DNA of 64,000 nt from positions 47,783,494 to 47,847,493 of the forward strand of contig NC_092859.1 in NCBI RefSeq assembly GCF_032062135.1. The letters are read 5' to 3'. Of this stretch, positions 13,225-23,839 are shown in pieces; within the stretch, counting starts at the first letter, position 1; each line of letters opens with the position of its first letter. The DNA comes from Pyxicephalus adspersus (taxonomy: Eukaryota > Chordata > Amphibia > Anura > Pyxicephalidae). The notes beneath the pieces are model-generated. The model was not told where the DNA came from. It saw only the letters and a list, made by a program, of their open reading frames with translations, and ran no database searches. The position numbers and the translations under genes are program-made.

Positions 13225-13444
13225 CAATGGGTCTGGTTTATTACAGCTCTCCAAAGCTGGAGAGGATACACTTTCATCAGTGAAGCTGGGCGATCCAACA
13301 AACCTGGAATGGATTTCTTAAAATCATTTGCAAATGTTTTGAATCCTTGACCAGAGCCATTCCAGGTTTGCTGGATCACCCAGCTTCACTGATGAAAGTG
13401 TATCCTCTCCAGCCTTGGAGAGCTTTATTAAATCAGGTCCAATG
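13225..13444. mobile_element. Palindromic 'CCTGATTTATTAAAGC' MITE, well-preserved copy
   Basis: The left arm (CTCTCCAAAGCTGGAGAGGA, CACTTTCATCAGTGAAGCTG) is mirrored by the right arm (CAGCTTCACTGATGAAAGTG, then TATCCTCTCCAGCC and TTGGAGAGC). It is about 220 bp and has no coding capacity. This is the cleanest of the four copies in the window and the best seed for a family consensus. Confidence 0.88.
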
Positions 13445-13537
13445 GCTTTGTTTATATGAAATTTCTGGCCTGTTGCCCAGGAGGGCAAAACCTTGAAGTT
13501 ACAGAACCCCTATACCAAACCATAACACTAAACTAAC

Positions 13538-14236
13538 AGTCACACACGGAGAGACAGGACCACTAGGGGGTGCTATGGCTTGCACGGAGGTGGTGTAAGC
13601 CCTGAGAAGGGCTGAGGGGCAGAGTCTAAGCAGTAACCAGGTCTTCTCCAGAGCCTCTGATGGTGAGGATGTTGCGCCGCTGGTTACTGCCAGGTTGCGG
13701 TCCTTGGGCACACCAAGGTGGGCAAACACGGTACCAAATCACAAAGCAGGATAGTCGAGGAAGGCCGGGGTCGAGGCAGGCAGCAAGCAAGAGAGGTCAG
13801 GTCACATGCCAGGGGTGAATTGCCAGGGATTCAGGAGACAGACACCAGTGACACAGATGCCACTGCAGGCACAGGGTACACAGGAGACACTGGAAGCAAC
13901 AAGAGGCACAGGTTATGCAGGGATATCCACAGACCGACAGGAACACTGGAACAGCACAGAGAAGTTGGCTGGGAACCAGCAGACTGGACAATGAGGGGTT
14001 AACACAGAAGCTGGGCAGAGGAAACTGAATTAAGCACCAGGTGAACAGGAACTAGCTCACAGAACTAGAGGCTCAGCACAATGGAGACACGTTGCACGAA
14101 CACTGAGTGCAGTGTGTGAGCTAGCTAAATAGCCAGGGATGTTAAGGAGGCTATTTTCTGGTTGGCCGAGTCAGAACTGCACGCATGCACAGCAGAGAGA
14201 CGTCTGCGCTTTAGGGAGGAAAAGGTAGGTGTGACA
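13538..14236 (-). mobile_element. Probable solo LTR with 5-bp target duplications
   Basis: Read on the minus strand the block begins TGTCACACCTACC and ends GTGTGTGACT. Identical 5-bp words CTAAC lie directly outside both ends (13533-13537 and 14237-14241 on the plus strand). About 700 bp, TG start, 5-bp duplications and no coding frames fit a solo long terminal repeat left after recombination between two LTRs. The minus strand has CTATTTAGC as a possible weak TATA element. The final CT instead of CA would be a point change. The family (gypsy-like or other) is not determined. Confidence 0.55.
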
Positions 14237-14241
14237 CTAAC

Positions 14242-15984
14242 CTATTGTTCTATATTCTCTCCTAGTTCTACCTCAGGGACATTTAATGCAAATTTCCACA
14301 GCTCTGCATCAGAGCTATACTATCCGCTCTGAGAGCTGAAGAAATACACTGAAGGAACAATATATGCATGAATTAAATAAAGAACACAGCTGATGCACAC
14401 TTCTTTGCCAATAGCATGTGTTGCTACTGGATTAAATACTATTTCAAATTTTTTAACCAAAAATGAACCCCTACTTTAAAAAACACTTAAAATTAAAACC
14501 AGAAAATTGAATTGACTCCTTACAATACTCTTGTCTTACTAAATGTTGCTTCAATGAAGTAATAAAAAGCAATCAATGCTTTAAACTTTTTTCCCCTCAT
14601 TACATTATTTTTATTTTTAAGAATTCAGGTTTTTGATAGAATATCAAACTATACTTCATGCCAAGTTTTCAATAACAGAAGGTCCATTAGCATGCAGTAG
14701 GGCGACTGTGAATTGTACCTTGAGTGTGCACCAATGCAAAGATAATGCAGAGAATTATTTGCTAGAATGCTCGTTTATAATTCATGCACACAAACCAAGC
14801 CAGCTAAACACTTGTCCTTGTCTGCAAATTGTCCTCAGGAAAAGTTGTGCTTTGAATTAGCTTGTGCATGCTCATGAGAGCTAATATGTTATCAGAACAT
14901 AAGGTAGGCTAACATGCATGAACTGGATGTGCATGTAAAATTGCTACCCAGCAGGCATTTGACTTTCCCAGAAGAGGTAGCTGCGTACATCATTTAGTGG
15001 AATTAAAGTAAAATAGAAATATTCCCCTGCTGTGTAAGTGCTCCTTGAAATCTTCCTTCCGAAAAGTTGTATTATTAAGTTGAATTTTCAAACTTTTATA
15101 AGTATTACTGAAAATGGAGCAATAGATCATGAAATAAAAATGTCTAAATATAACTGTAAACCATGCAAAGCAATGGGGAATACGTAATATCCAGAAACTC
15201 TACTAATTATTATTGATGCCTTTAATGACCTTACAGTGTACTGTTCTACACCTGAAAAGTAAAACTGTATAGCCGAAATTAAGGAGCTGCCAATGGTAAA
15301 TAATGTTAAAGGGGATATAAAATGTGTTTCATTAACAAATGGTCCTTTTTTTTTATTTTGCATGTTTTTGCTTTGGTGACAGTAGCAGACCTACATATTG
15401 TGCCTACATATTGAGCATTAGTATGGTTCTGATGAGACAATATACTAATATGAGTAATATGAGACAATATACCTCCTGACTATCTCTGTTTCTGCACGTC
15501 TTTCCTGAGAGTCTGTAGGCCCACAGCATACCACTCAATCAATTTTACAACCGTTGTTTCAGTACCTGGTGCAAAAGGTTAGACTGTGGATCAGCATGAT
15601 ACCTGTACATGGAAGGCATTTCTGAAGGGGAGGTCTAGAACAGAAGACTTACCAACTCAATATACATACAAAAAAAACAAACAAAAAACTACACCAACTG
15701 TTCTTTCCTTTCTTAAAGACAACTTTTAAAAAAAACATATGGGAGCTGCCACTATAAAACCCCATTAAAAAAATGCTGGTTGTCTGGCTCTTGCTGACCA
15801 TTTTACTAAAGCACTTTCAGAATCACTACCCAGACCTCACAAGTGGGAATATTAGTGGTCATCATGCGTCCCAACTAATCTATTCCAGGGAGTTCTTTGC
15901 TCCAATTGGTGATATAAGTTGATGCAGCACCCCAAATATGGATTTTGTAGGGCATAAGGAATTTGGTTGAAAGGTATGCTGTGA
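14242..15984. other. Unassigned DNA; low-repeat segment at 14640-14940
   Basis: No gene or transposon end is recognised. The 14640-14940 segment lacks repeat words and contains octamer-like and homeodomain-core words (ATGCAAAG, TTAGCATGCAG, GATAATGC), so it is a weak candidate for conserved non-coding sequence. A small local duplication (GAGACAATATACTAATATGA) is seen near 15434-15470. Confidence 0.4.
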
Positions 15985-15989
15985 TAGCT

Positions 15990-16163
15990 CAGGGTTCTCC
16001 CTAGGCACTTTTAGCGGGGCGTACCACCTGGCACTTTTCAGCACCCACCCGGCTGTTTTTGGGTGGTTACCAAAGTTGACCAGAGTTGGTCACAATACAG
16101 GGGCTGCCACCCACCTAAAATTTCTTCCCACCCGGCTTAAAAAAATTTCTGGGTTGAGCACTG
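15990..16163. mobile_element. Small hAT-like MITE with 5-bp TAGCT duplications
   Basis: The element starts CAGGGTTCTCCCTAGG and ends CTGGGTTGAGCACTG, giving imperfect inverted termini (about 10 of the first 15 positions match). TAGCT lies immediately outside both ends (15985-15989, 16164-16168). The interior is rich in CCACCCGGC/GGGTGG words. CAG...CTG termini suit the hAT superfamily; the 5-bp rather than 8-bp duplication points to a 5-bp subgroup or a trimmed repeat. It is 174 bp and non-coding. Confidence 0.7.
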
Positions 16164-16168
16164 TAGCT

Positions 16169-17357
16169 GCAGGGTATTTGATTACCAACTGTAACCAAAT
16201 AATATCTAAATACCCCCCAAACACAACACTAGTTTACAATAACCTCCACAGCTTGTCTATTTGATAACACAGACATGCCTCATACATCAGAATTGTGTGG
16301 TCCTAAAATCCAGATTACCCCCTCTGTTCTGCAGTCTATGTGCTCCAATATGATTATATTGTTTAATAAATATACTTGCAATGATAAATGATTATGAGGA
16401 TTGCATAATTATTGGGCCTTGTCTTTAAGGCAGATACAAATTTTAACTCAGACAGCACAATACGTGGTTTATTCTAATTCATATATCCACATTATAGGAA
16501 CTGGATCTTACATTAGAGTATTGGGATATTGGGACATTTGGATATTTTATATCCCAACAATGCTAACAGCTATTTGTTTTTCTGGTGGCATAGTAGGGTC
16601 AGTGGGGGTACTATCAGAACTTTCTCTGGGAATGTATTCAGTAAAACAGAATTATTAAAACTAAAATCACTATTTATTTTATGAAATATATAAATGTGTC
16701 ACTAGAGGGCACTATTTCTCTTGTCATGCATGGGCACATTTCATAGGTCATTTCAATGGAGTGCAAGCATAGGTCAAGCAAAAGTGGGATTTACAAGGCA
16801 GGATTTTATTGCACAAGTCATTATATTTAAAAGCTTAGGCTATTCACTACATAAAGGAACCTATTCTAATTCATCAAGACCCCTAACAAATCAATATTTA
16901 CAATCAGAAAAGATTGATTTTCCTCTATTCTTTATCACTTGGAATCTCAAGTAATCATTACAAACATATTTATTGAACAATTATAATCTCCATGTGTATA
17001 CAAGTATCTATTTATCTATATTTTTTTCTTGTCAAGTATACATATGAGATTTTTCAATTCAGCATAATTAATGAGCCTTGTCATGATGGCAGGTACACAT
17101 TTTATCACAGATTTCTAAATATAGGAAATGGATCTTACTTTAGAGGACACACTCAGGTTTAATTTAAAAAAACTATATTTCTAATATAGAAGTCAATGCT
17201 TCTATAAATATATACTATGTGTAAATAAAATACTATGTACCCAGGCTGATTTGGTCCCAAGCAACAGTAAGAACATTGTTTAATAAACTTTTGTCACAAG
17301 ACCATAAGCAACAGACTCACATCAAGTATATACAGGTAAATAAATATATCTTTATTC
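16169..17357. other. Unassigned DNA with an old internal duplication
   Basis: About 16404-16520 and 17065-17150 share words in the same order: GCATAATTA, then GGCCTTGTC or GAGCCTTGTC, GGCAGATAC or GGCAGGTAC, and AACTGGATCTTAC or AATGGATCTTAC. This implies a diverged duplication about 660 bp apart. No coding content is evident. Confidence 0.5.
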
Positions 17358-17365
17358 TTCTAGTA

Positions 17366-18324
17366 CAGCGTTGCCCAACCTTTCTTCATCTGGGGGCCGC
17401 TGTTGACATTGGGATAAAACTTGCGGGCCACAATGCAAATAAACAATAAATATGTATGTTTAAAATTAAAATAGTTCTAATTTCAAAATTAATTTGAAAT
17501 ATTTCTAGTTAACGTAACATACATGCACCAAATAAAAGAGATGACAGATCAAGAATCCCTGCAATAGATACTTCTTGGATCATATTCAGGGCCTTATATT
17601 TTTCCATTCCTGAGAAATTATGATTCACAGAAGGTAAGTGGCCGGCTATGTGTGACAGGGTAGCACGGTATGATAGGTATATTTTTTCTTATCTTGTGAT
17701 GGCGCTGCAGTAATAACATTTTATAGGGAGTTAGCCACAAGAGTCCCCCACTTATCCTACATTTTATTATACCTACAGCTCCCCTTTCAGGAAAAAATGT
17801 GATTCAAAGAACATAAGCGGACATTTATATGTGACAGGGCACCATGGTATGGTAGGAATGATAAATTGTAGTGGGGGGGGCACAAGAGTCCCCCACTTAA
17901 GGAGTTTCCTACTGGCTTCCACATTTCCAGTTTCCAACATCCCTCTGTTACAGAGAAATTGGGGTTCCCAGAATGAAAGTGGCCAGCTATGTGGTTTAGT
18001 AGCAGATCTTAGGGTCCCCAGTGTACCCTGAAAATGTAATTTTTATGACAGTCAGTGAAGTAGATATGAGGATTTATACATGGGGATAATGACAGCTGCA
18101 TGGACACGGACACAGCTCTCATGCTGCTGCTGGGATTATCTCATAGTACAAGGTAAGCAGGGAGCAACTCCCTTTCCAGGAAGCACAATCTCATAAAGAA
18201 ACATAGCAGATGCGTACGCCTCATCCCGTATAAGAAAACAAGCAAAGAGGGAATGAGGAGAGGGCTGGATCTGACAGCTGCGCTGGGCGGATGTGGTCTG
18301 CAGGCCATAGGTTGGCCACCCCGG
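17366..18324. mobile_element. hAT-like non-autonomous transposon, 959 bp
   Basis: The termini are CAGCGTTGCCCAACC and GGTTGGCCACCCCGG, matching the CAG...GCCCAACC ends of vertebrate hAT (Charlie-like) elements. The flanking 8-mers TTCTAGTA (17358-17365) and TTTTAGAG (18325-18332) match at 5 of 8 positions, as expected for an aged 8-bp target duplication. The interior has no transposase frame but carries diverged repeat units starting near 17622, 17801 and 17963, each with an AAGTGGCC or AAGCGGACA word; the first two share GTGACAGGG. It is probably an internally deleted element with minisatellite-like expansion. Confidence 0.75.
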
Positions 18325-18332
18325 TTTTAGAG

Positions 18333-21300
18333 CACCTTGGAACACTATGTAATGAGAAAACCTACAGCATTTTAGTGGATGCTCCAACCTGCCCCATTGC
18401 TCACAACACACACCTACCCACCATCCTTTGTAGGCAATAGGGTGGCACAGATTGCACAAAGTGGGATGGAGCTCCAGATTTCTCAGTTTTAAAGCAGGAG
18501 ATATTTTGGATTAAAAACTTTTAGTTTACTAGAAAAGCTAACCAATTGGTATATTCCATCATCTATGGCTTGGATTACTAGAGCCACAGAAAATATTGCA
18601 AACAGGTAGGTAAGTATATGTTAATGTATATGTATTTTTAACATTTTAATGCATAGTTTCACTTGAAAATACACTTTCCTGTGAAGTATGTTAAATTTTA
18701 GTAGTATTTTTCTAGAGAAAGAAAGAGCTGACAAACTTCTGTGTTTCAATATTGTTTCTGTGTATTGTGTTTTATTCTAGGAAAGTCTGCAGCTGTAAAA
18801 GAAAAAAAAAAACAACCATTACTAGCTCTCATTAACTTCTCCTTCCCTTTTTTTGTTTTTTTGAGTTGTTCCTTTTTATTTTTCTCACGCATCCATATTG
18901 TGTCCAGCAACCACCAGCTCATGCTGCACTTTTATTCTGCTGCTTGTTTCAATACGTACAAAGATCAGATTCTGGGGAAGCAAATATGTTACTGCATGTT
19001 TTTAAAGATGTGGGGAAAACTCATTTAGGTAATAAGTGGGAGAACATGCGAACTCTGTGATGATAGGTTCCAATTCCAGTCTTTACACGAAGTCTCAACA
19101 TGTCAGAACCGAGAGTACTAGTCGCTGATCCATCTGTGCCGCTCGCTTTTGCAAGGGGGTGGCACAGGTGGAATACAATAAAATGCAATGCAATACAGTT
19201 AGCAATTGTGCAACAGGAGTTCACAGCCATCTTTTTTCCAGCACTAATGAAAAATGGGTTAATTGAAGTCAATTTCCATATTGAGATATAAAAATGTATG
19301 AATACATTGCAGCCCAAATCTTGCACCTACAATGGCCTTGGGTGCCTTCTTGCATGATTTCACTTGCTGTGCAATCCAGAAGGATGATCATGCCCAGTAA
19401 TGCAAAAAAAAATTTACAAGCTAACTTTTTTTTCCTTGACAAGTTCCCCTAGCACATCCAAAGAACTATTAATGTTTACAAAATGAGGAAAATGATTTGA
19501 AGTTGCATTGTATGTCCAATTAAATTAGTGCTCCATTGGACAACACAGCAAAAATAACGGCCTTTGGTATAATGCTAATCAGTGCAATGGACCTGGAACA
19601 ATGGATTTACAAGACATTTGTCAAAACAAACTAAATGACTAAAGTCTTCTGTACATTTCTCACAACTTAATATGAATTCCGGGGTAAATTCGGATCATGC
19701 CTGGAGAAGAGCTTCAAATATAAAACGTCTAAAATACACAAAAACCTTTAAAACACAAATGTGTCCATCTTTGCTACTGCATTCCTTCATAGCACTGTGC
19801 TTTTTACACACAAGTATTAAGTGAAATGCTAATCAAAAAAAAAAAATTGCAAGGCTATTGTAAAGCTATAAAATTATGATTAGATGAGAAGCCAAGCATA
19901 CAGAAAATTAATTACATAGGCGTTCAATGTTCTGTATTTCATTTGACCACCTGGCCTCATTTATATAACTTTTCTACTTACCAACAAAGGTGTCTTCAGG
20001 TCATTAATTACCAGGTGCGCAGCAGTTACTTTGTCTTCAGAATGAATGGAGTTAATAATAAAAGCAATAACAATTTTTAATCTATAAAACTCATTAAGAT
20101 GTTCTCGTTAACATTACTGGATCTACATTGAAATATTAGTTTTGAATGACCCTTTTAGAAATGTCCTAACATAGAATACACATATCTGTACAGCCCTACA
20201 AATACAACCTTTGGTGTCTGAAATGTAATCATATTATTATTAATAATAATAATAATAGTAATAAAAATAGTAATAACGTTTTAGTATGCTTAGTATGTTA
20301 TATTGTGTTTTACCTGTGACTTTTAGACATAAAAAAGGATAAATAAGGTGCTGGATTCTATATTATGGACATGGTTAATTGTCCATTATATATATAATAA
20401 AATATATGTTATTGTTATTGCTAAACACTTATTTTTAACAAATCTGCTAAATCAATATCCACACTGACCCCAGTATTTCAGAGTTTTAATGCCTTGTGTC
20501 ATGCCTACATGCCTTTTCCTGTATATCTACATTTTTTGAGCATGTTATGAAATGTAAAGTGTTTAAGTGAAGAGAATATGATTAGTTGATTGTAACGTGG
20601 GAGAACATCTGAAAGTTATTTCTGAACATGCATTTAAAAGGAACTCCTCCTCACCCATTTATTTTCACTAACCTTACCCTCCTACACTCTTCAATTGTCA
20701 TAAAGCCCGAATAGGATCAGTCTTTGAGAAAAAAAATTTACATCCAAAATGCTTTCTATATGTAGAAAATGTTCTAGCATCTGCCATTAAAGGTGCAATT
20801 TTATTCCACCTGCAGCACAATGCTGTATAAAATACTTTGTGCTTATTTTATCCGACCTTCAATCTTTTGTCACTATTTATTATAGCTAACATGTGCTGCT
20901 AGTGGCTAGGATTTTATGAAATTTTGGTACCAAAGCTGTGTACCAGAATCAGTAGAAATAAGCGGTTGCATGTGGTTATAGCACAAGACATTTCTGTGAT
21001 CTTTTGGGTATAAATTTTATAAAGAAATTATAGGAATATTTGTTCTTATAAGGCTATGCATGTGATTTTACACTTTGGCTTCTAGGCTGATATCTATTGA
21101 CAGTTGCCCAATTAGGATAAAAGTACAGAAGAGCGTTTAGTTAGTTCTTTTACTAAAATTGCTCCTAAATGGTTGAGTGTAGCAAATGATTACCAAACAA
21201 ATGCCTTCCTACCGAGTACAATACACCAGCAGGGGAATGCTAGATCACATGCTAATCACTTTAATTTTCAGTCTGTGACCCTGCTACATACCTTCCATCA

Positions 21301-21762
21301 CTTTACTGCTACAGTAAAGGAAGTAACATTACTAAATTCCAGATAGCAATACAATATCAATAAAATTCTAATCCTTCTCTTCTCTATCCACCTGTAAAGT
21401 GTTAGTGTATACGGTAAAGCTTTACTCCATATTAAAATAATATTTTAAAAATTGTGGGCTACTTTTTTAATTATAAAGATCTTGGTATCTCTAGAAATCA
21501 CTTTTGGCATTGGATCATGCTTCCATTATTTTAGCTTTAATGTGAGGCACAATTTTTTGTGACACACAAGAGCTGAAGAATCTGAACACCAAGAAGAAGA
21601 ACACACACCTTGTCCTGGAACGTGCATTCCCTTATACACCAACCAGTATCCAGGTATCCTATGATCTGCATTCTGACCCCCTCTAATACTCTAATACAAC
21701 AAGACAGGTATGAAAGGCATTTTTAAAGTAGTAAAATAGCCATCCTTCAATAGTTCTGCTCT
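18333..21762. other. Long unassigned stretch, no gene seen
   Basis: It contains only short random frames. An (AAT)n-like tract lies near 20234-20275. The segment 19915-20110 is free of repeat words and carries TTGACCACCTGGCC, ATTAATTACCAGGTGCGCAG and other E-box or TAATTA-like words. It is a candidate conserved regulatory element, without proof. Confidence 0.45.
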
Positions 21763-21770
21763 CTGTAGAG

Positions 21771-22076
21771 CAGTGGTCCCCATGCATGTCACGGACCACT
21801 TAATTTATAGACTCTGGATTGTGCATGCACGGGGAGTCATGTGTCACTCAAAGGAGAAGAAATTTCCCCTGGAGTGATGTCATAACGCCAGAACCCACCC
21901 ACTGTCCCATCGCAGGTCTGAGTTTGCCATGGGAGAGTGGGTGGGTTGTGTCCAGAAACCCAACCAGCCCACCGCCCTGAGCCATGAGGAGACATGATCC
22001 GCGGCTCTGGCCAGTGCACAAGCCAGAGCCGCGGACCACCAAAGCTTTTTTGCAGACCACAGGTTAAGGACCGCTG
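21771..22076. mobile_element. hAT-like MITE, 306 bp
   Basis: It starts CAGTGGTCCCCATGC and ends GGTTAAGGACCGCTG, termini typical of the 'CAGTGGTCCCCAACC' hAT group. The flanking 8-mers CTGTAGAG (21763-21770) and CCGTGGAC (22077-22084) match at 5 of 8 positions. The interior word CCATCGCAGG and the AACCCACCCACTGTCCC block recur, inverted, in the copy at 53155-53450. Short open frames inside are not genes. Confidence 0.75.
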
Positions 22077-22084
22077 CCGTGGAC

Positions 22085-22996
22085 CATTAGAAACATGTTC
22101 AACATAAAAAAGAAATTGCTATCCAAGACACAAAATGATTAAACTAAACTATATTAACTGTTCTGCTTAAATAAGTTACCAATTACTTGGAAGAGTAGGT
22201 AGGTCATACATGCTTTACCTACTTATTTTTACTCCACTGCTGGTTCAGTTGACTGGAAGAGAAATAGCAGGTACGTCTAGGTATGGGAAGCGTGTACACA
22301 TTGTTTTCATGGTACCTTACTAAAAACTGGTTCTTTTTGTGGAGCTACATGTTCTAGGCTTAAAGCAATGGGTGTTCATGAAGAGAGGTCACAACTGGTC
22401 ACTGTGAGATGAAAAGAGCAGGAAATGGCTCCGGAGATACAGATTCTCATTTGTTGTGACCACCACATCTGCACATATGTGGAATAGACGTAGTGAAGCA
22501 AGAAATACAGAGAAAGGTAGCAGGGATTCAAAAAGTAAAGATGAGAAAAAAGAGAGATAGATATGTAACAGGAGAAACCAGAACAGCCCAGAGTGTGTGT
22601 GGTACACAGATACAGGTAAGTCAGTTTGAAATATAAATTCTGGCCCATCAGAGCTCTATGAAAGTCAGCACAAAAATAATTTTCTCCATAACAATACTGT
22701 TAAGTTACAGATATTTAAACACCATTTATAACTAATTACTGTAATTAGGTCCTGGATTTCTAAACTAAAATACTTGTGGGCTGAAGAAATGAAGCTTTTA
22801 ATTAAAAGTTTAATATTGTTGCATGATTCAAATGAGTAAACAATAGCAGAGACAAATGTATAATATTTTAATTGGGGGAAGAGGATTAGAATTCAATTTT
22901 AAATGTACAGAGCAATACTGTCTCAGACAATTAAGGGCATTGATCCAGAAACAAAAGTTTTCTTGACTGTATGGCCGATTCTGTATTAATAAACGT
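22085..22996. other. Unassigned DNA, no gene seen
   Basis: No repeat termini or protein motifs are recognised. The short minus-strand frames here encode hydrophobic low-complexity peptides with no family signature. Confidence 0.5.
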
Positions 22997-23177
22997 GAGC
23001 ATGCTTGCTCAGAAGTTAGTGCTTTGGCCTTTGCACTGCTACTCCCAGGTTCAAATCTTGGCCAGGGCACTATCTGCATTGCATGGGTTTCCTCCCACAT
23101 TCCAAAAACATGCAGTTAGGTTGGTTGGCTCCCCACAAAATTGTCTTTGGACTGTATTAAAGACATATGACTATGGT
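22997..23177 (+). mobile_element. tRNA-derived SINE, 5' part (copy 1)
   Basis: The head resembles a tRNA: a box A-like TTGCTCAGAAGTTAGTGC near 23005-23022 and a box B-like AGGTTCAAATCTTGGCC near 23048-23064. Then follow the SINE body words GCATGGGTTTCCTCCCACAT and AAAAACATGCAGTTAGGTT. The copy stops at GACTATGGT, where the 13-bp minisatellite and then a second SINE begin. Such heads supply an internal RNA polymerase III promoter; this copy looks inactive. Confidence 0.8.
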
Positions 23178-23268
23178 AGGGCAGCATGGTAGGGCAGCAT
23201 GGTAGGGCAGCATGGTAGGGCAGCATGGTAGGGCAGCATGGTAGGGCAGCATGGTAGGGCAGCATGGT
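23178..23268 (+). repeat. Seven perfect 13-bp tandem repeats at a SINE-SINE junction
   Basis: The unit AGGGCAGCATGGT occurs seven times without a mismatch (91 bp). The unit is explained by fusing the word ATGGTAGGG from the body of the upstream SINE to GGGCAGCATGGTGG, the 5' start of the downstream SINE (compare 54155-54168). Expansion therefore probably followed insertion of one SINE into another. The absence of mismatches suggests a recent expansion. Confidence 0.95.
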
Positions 23269-23595
23269 GGCTCAGAGGTAGCACTTTTGCCTTTGCAGTG
23301 CTAGGTCCCAGGTTTGAATCTTGGCCAGGACACTATCTTGATGGAGTTTGCAGGTACTCCTCTGGGTACTCCGGTTTCCTCCCACAGCCCAAAAACATGC
23401 AGTGAGGTTAATTGGCTTTCTCCCAAAATTGACCTTAGACTGTATAAATGACATATCACCATGGTAGGGATGTTAGATTGTGAGCAAATGGACTATCTGT
23501 CCATTTGTTGGACAGATAGTGGCATGACTATGGACTTTGTACAGCACTGTGTAATATGATGGCACTATATAAATACTGTGTAATAATAATTATAA
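23257..23595 (+). mobile_element. tRNA-derived SINE, near full-length (copy 2)
   Basis: The head GGGCAGCATGGTGGCTCAGA is followed by GGTAGCAC (box A region) and CAGGTTTGAATCTTGGCC (box B region), then the body (GAGTTTGCAGGTACTCC, GGTTTCCTCCCACAGCCC, AAACATGCAGTGAGGTTAAT) and an L2-like tail ending in ATATAAATACTGTGTAATAA. At 23491-23517 a hairpin (CTATCTGTCCA, TTTGT, TGGACAGATAG) replaces the usual CCCTTTGAGGGACAG segment, a local inverted duplication. Confidence 0.85.
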
Positions 23596-23800
23596 TAAAG
23601 TAGGGACATTAGATTGTGAGCCCCTTTGAGGGACAGCAAATGACATGACTATGGACTTTGTACAGCACTGTGTAATATGTTGGCGCATTATAAATACTGT
23701 ATATTATTATTAATTTATATAATGGCACGACTATGGACCATGGGTAATATGTTGACACTAAATAAATAGTAGTTTGAAATAATAATAATATTTTTTGAAA
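23596..23800 (+). mobile_element. Two further SINE/L2 tails in tandem (5'-truncated copies)
   Basis: After the tail of copy 2 the tail module is repeated: AGTAGGGACATTAGATTGTG with GACTTTGTACAGCACTGTGT (about 23600-23705), then a more diverged GACTATGGACCATGGGTAAT with ATGTTGACACTA (about 23725-23790). AT-rich (TAA/ATT)n tracts separate them. Serial 5'-truncated insertions into the preceding A/T-rich tail would give this order. Confidence 0.75.
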
Positions 23801-23839
23801 ATTTAAAATAATAGTGATGTGGAGCTAAATTAGTGAGGT

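Noticed and set aside
13718..14002. Open frames on both strands at 13.7-14.0 kb as genes
   Set aside because: They lie inside the probable solo LTR, where GC-rich sequence leaves frames open by chance.
23178..23268. CRISPR array
   Set aside because: The repeats are contiguous 13-mers without spacers, in a vertebrate SINE junction.
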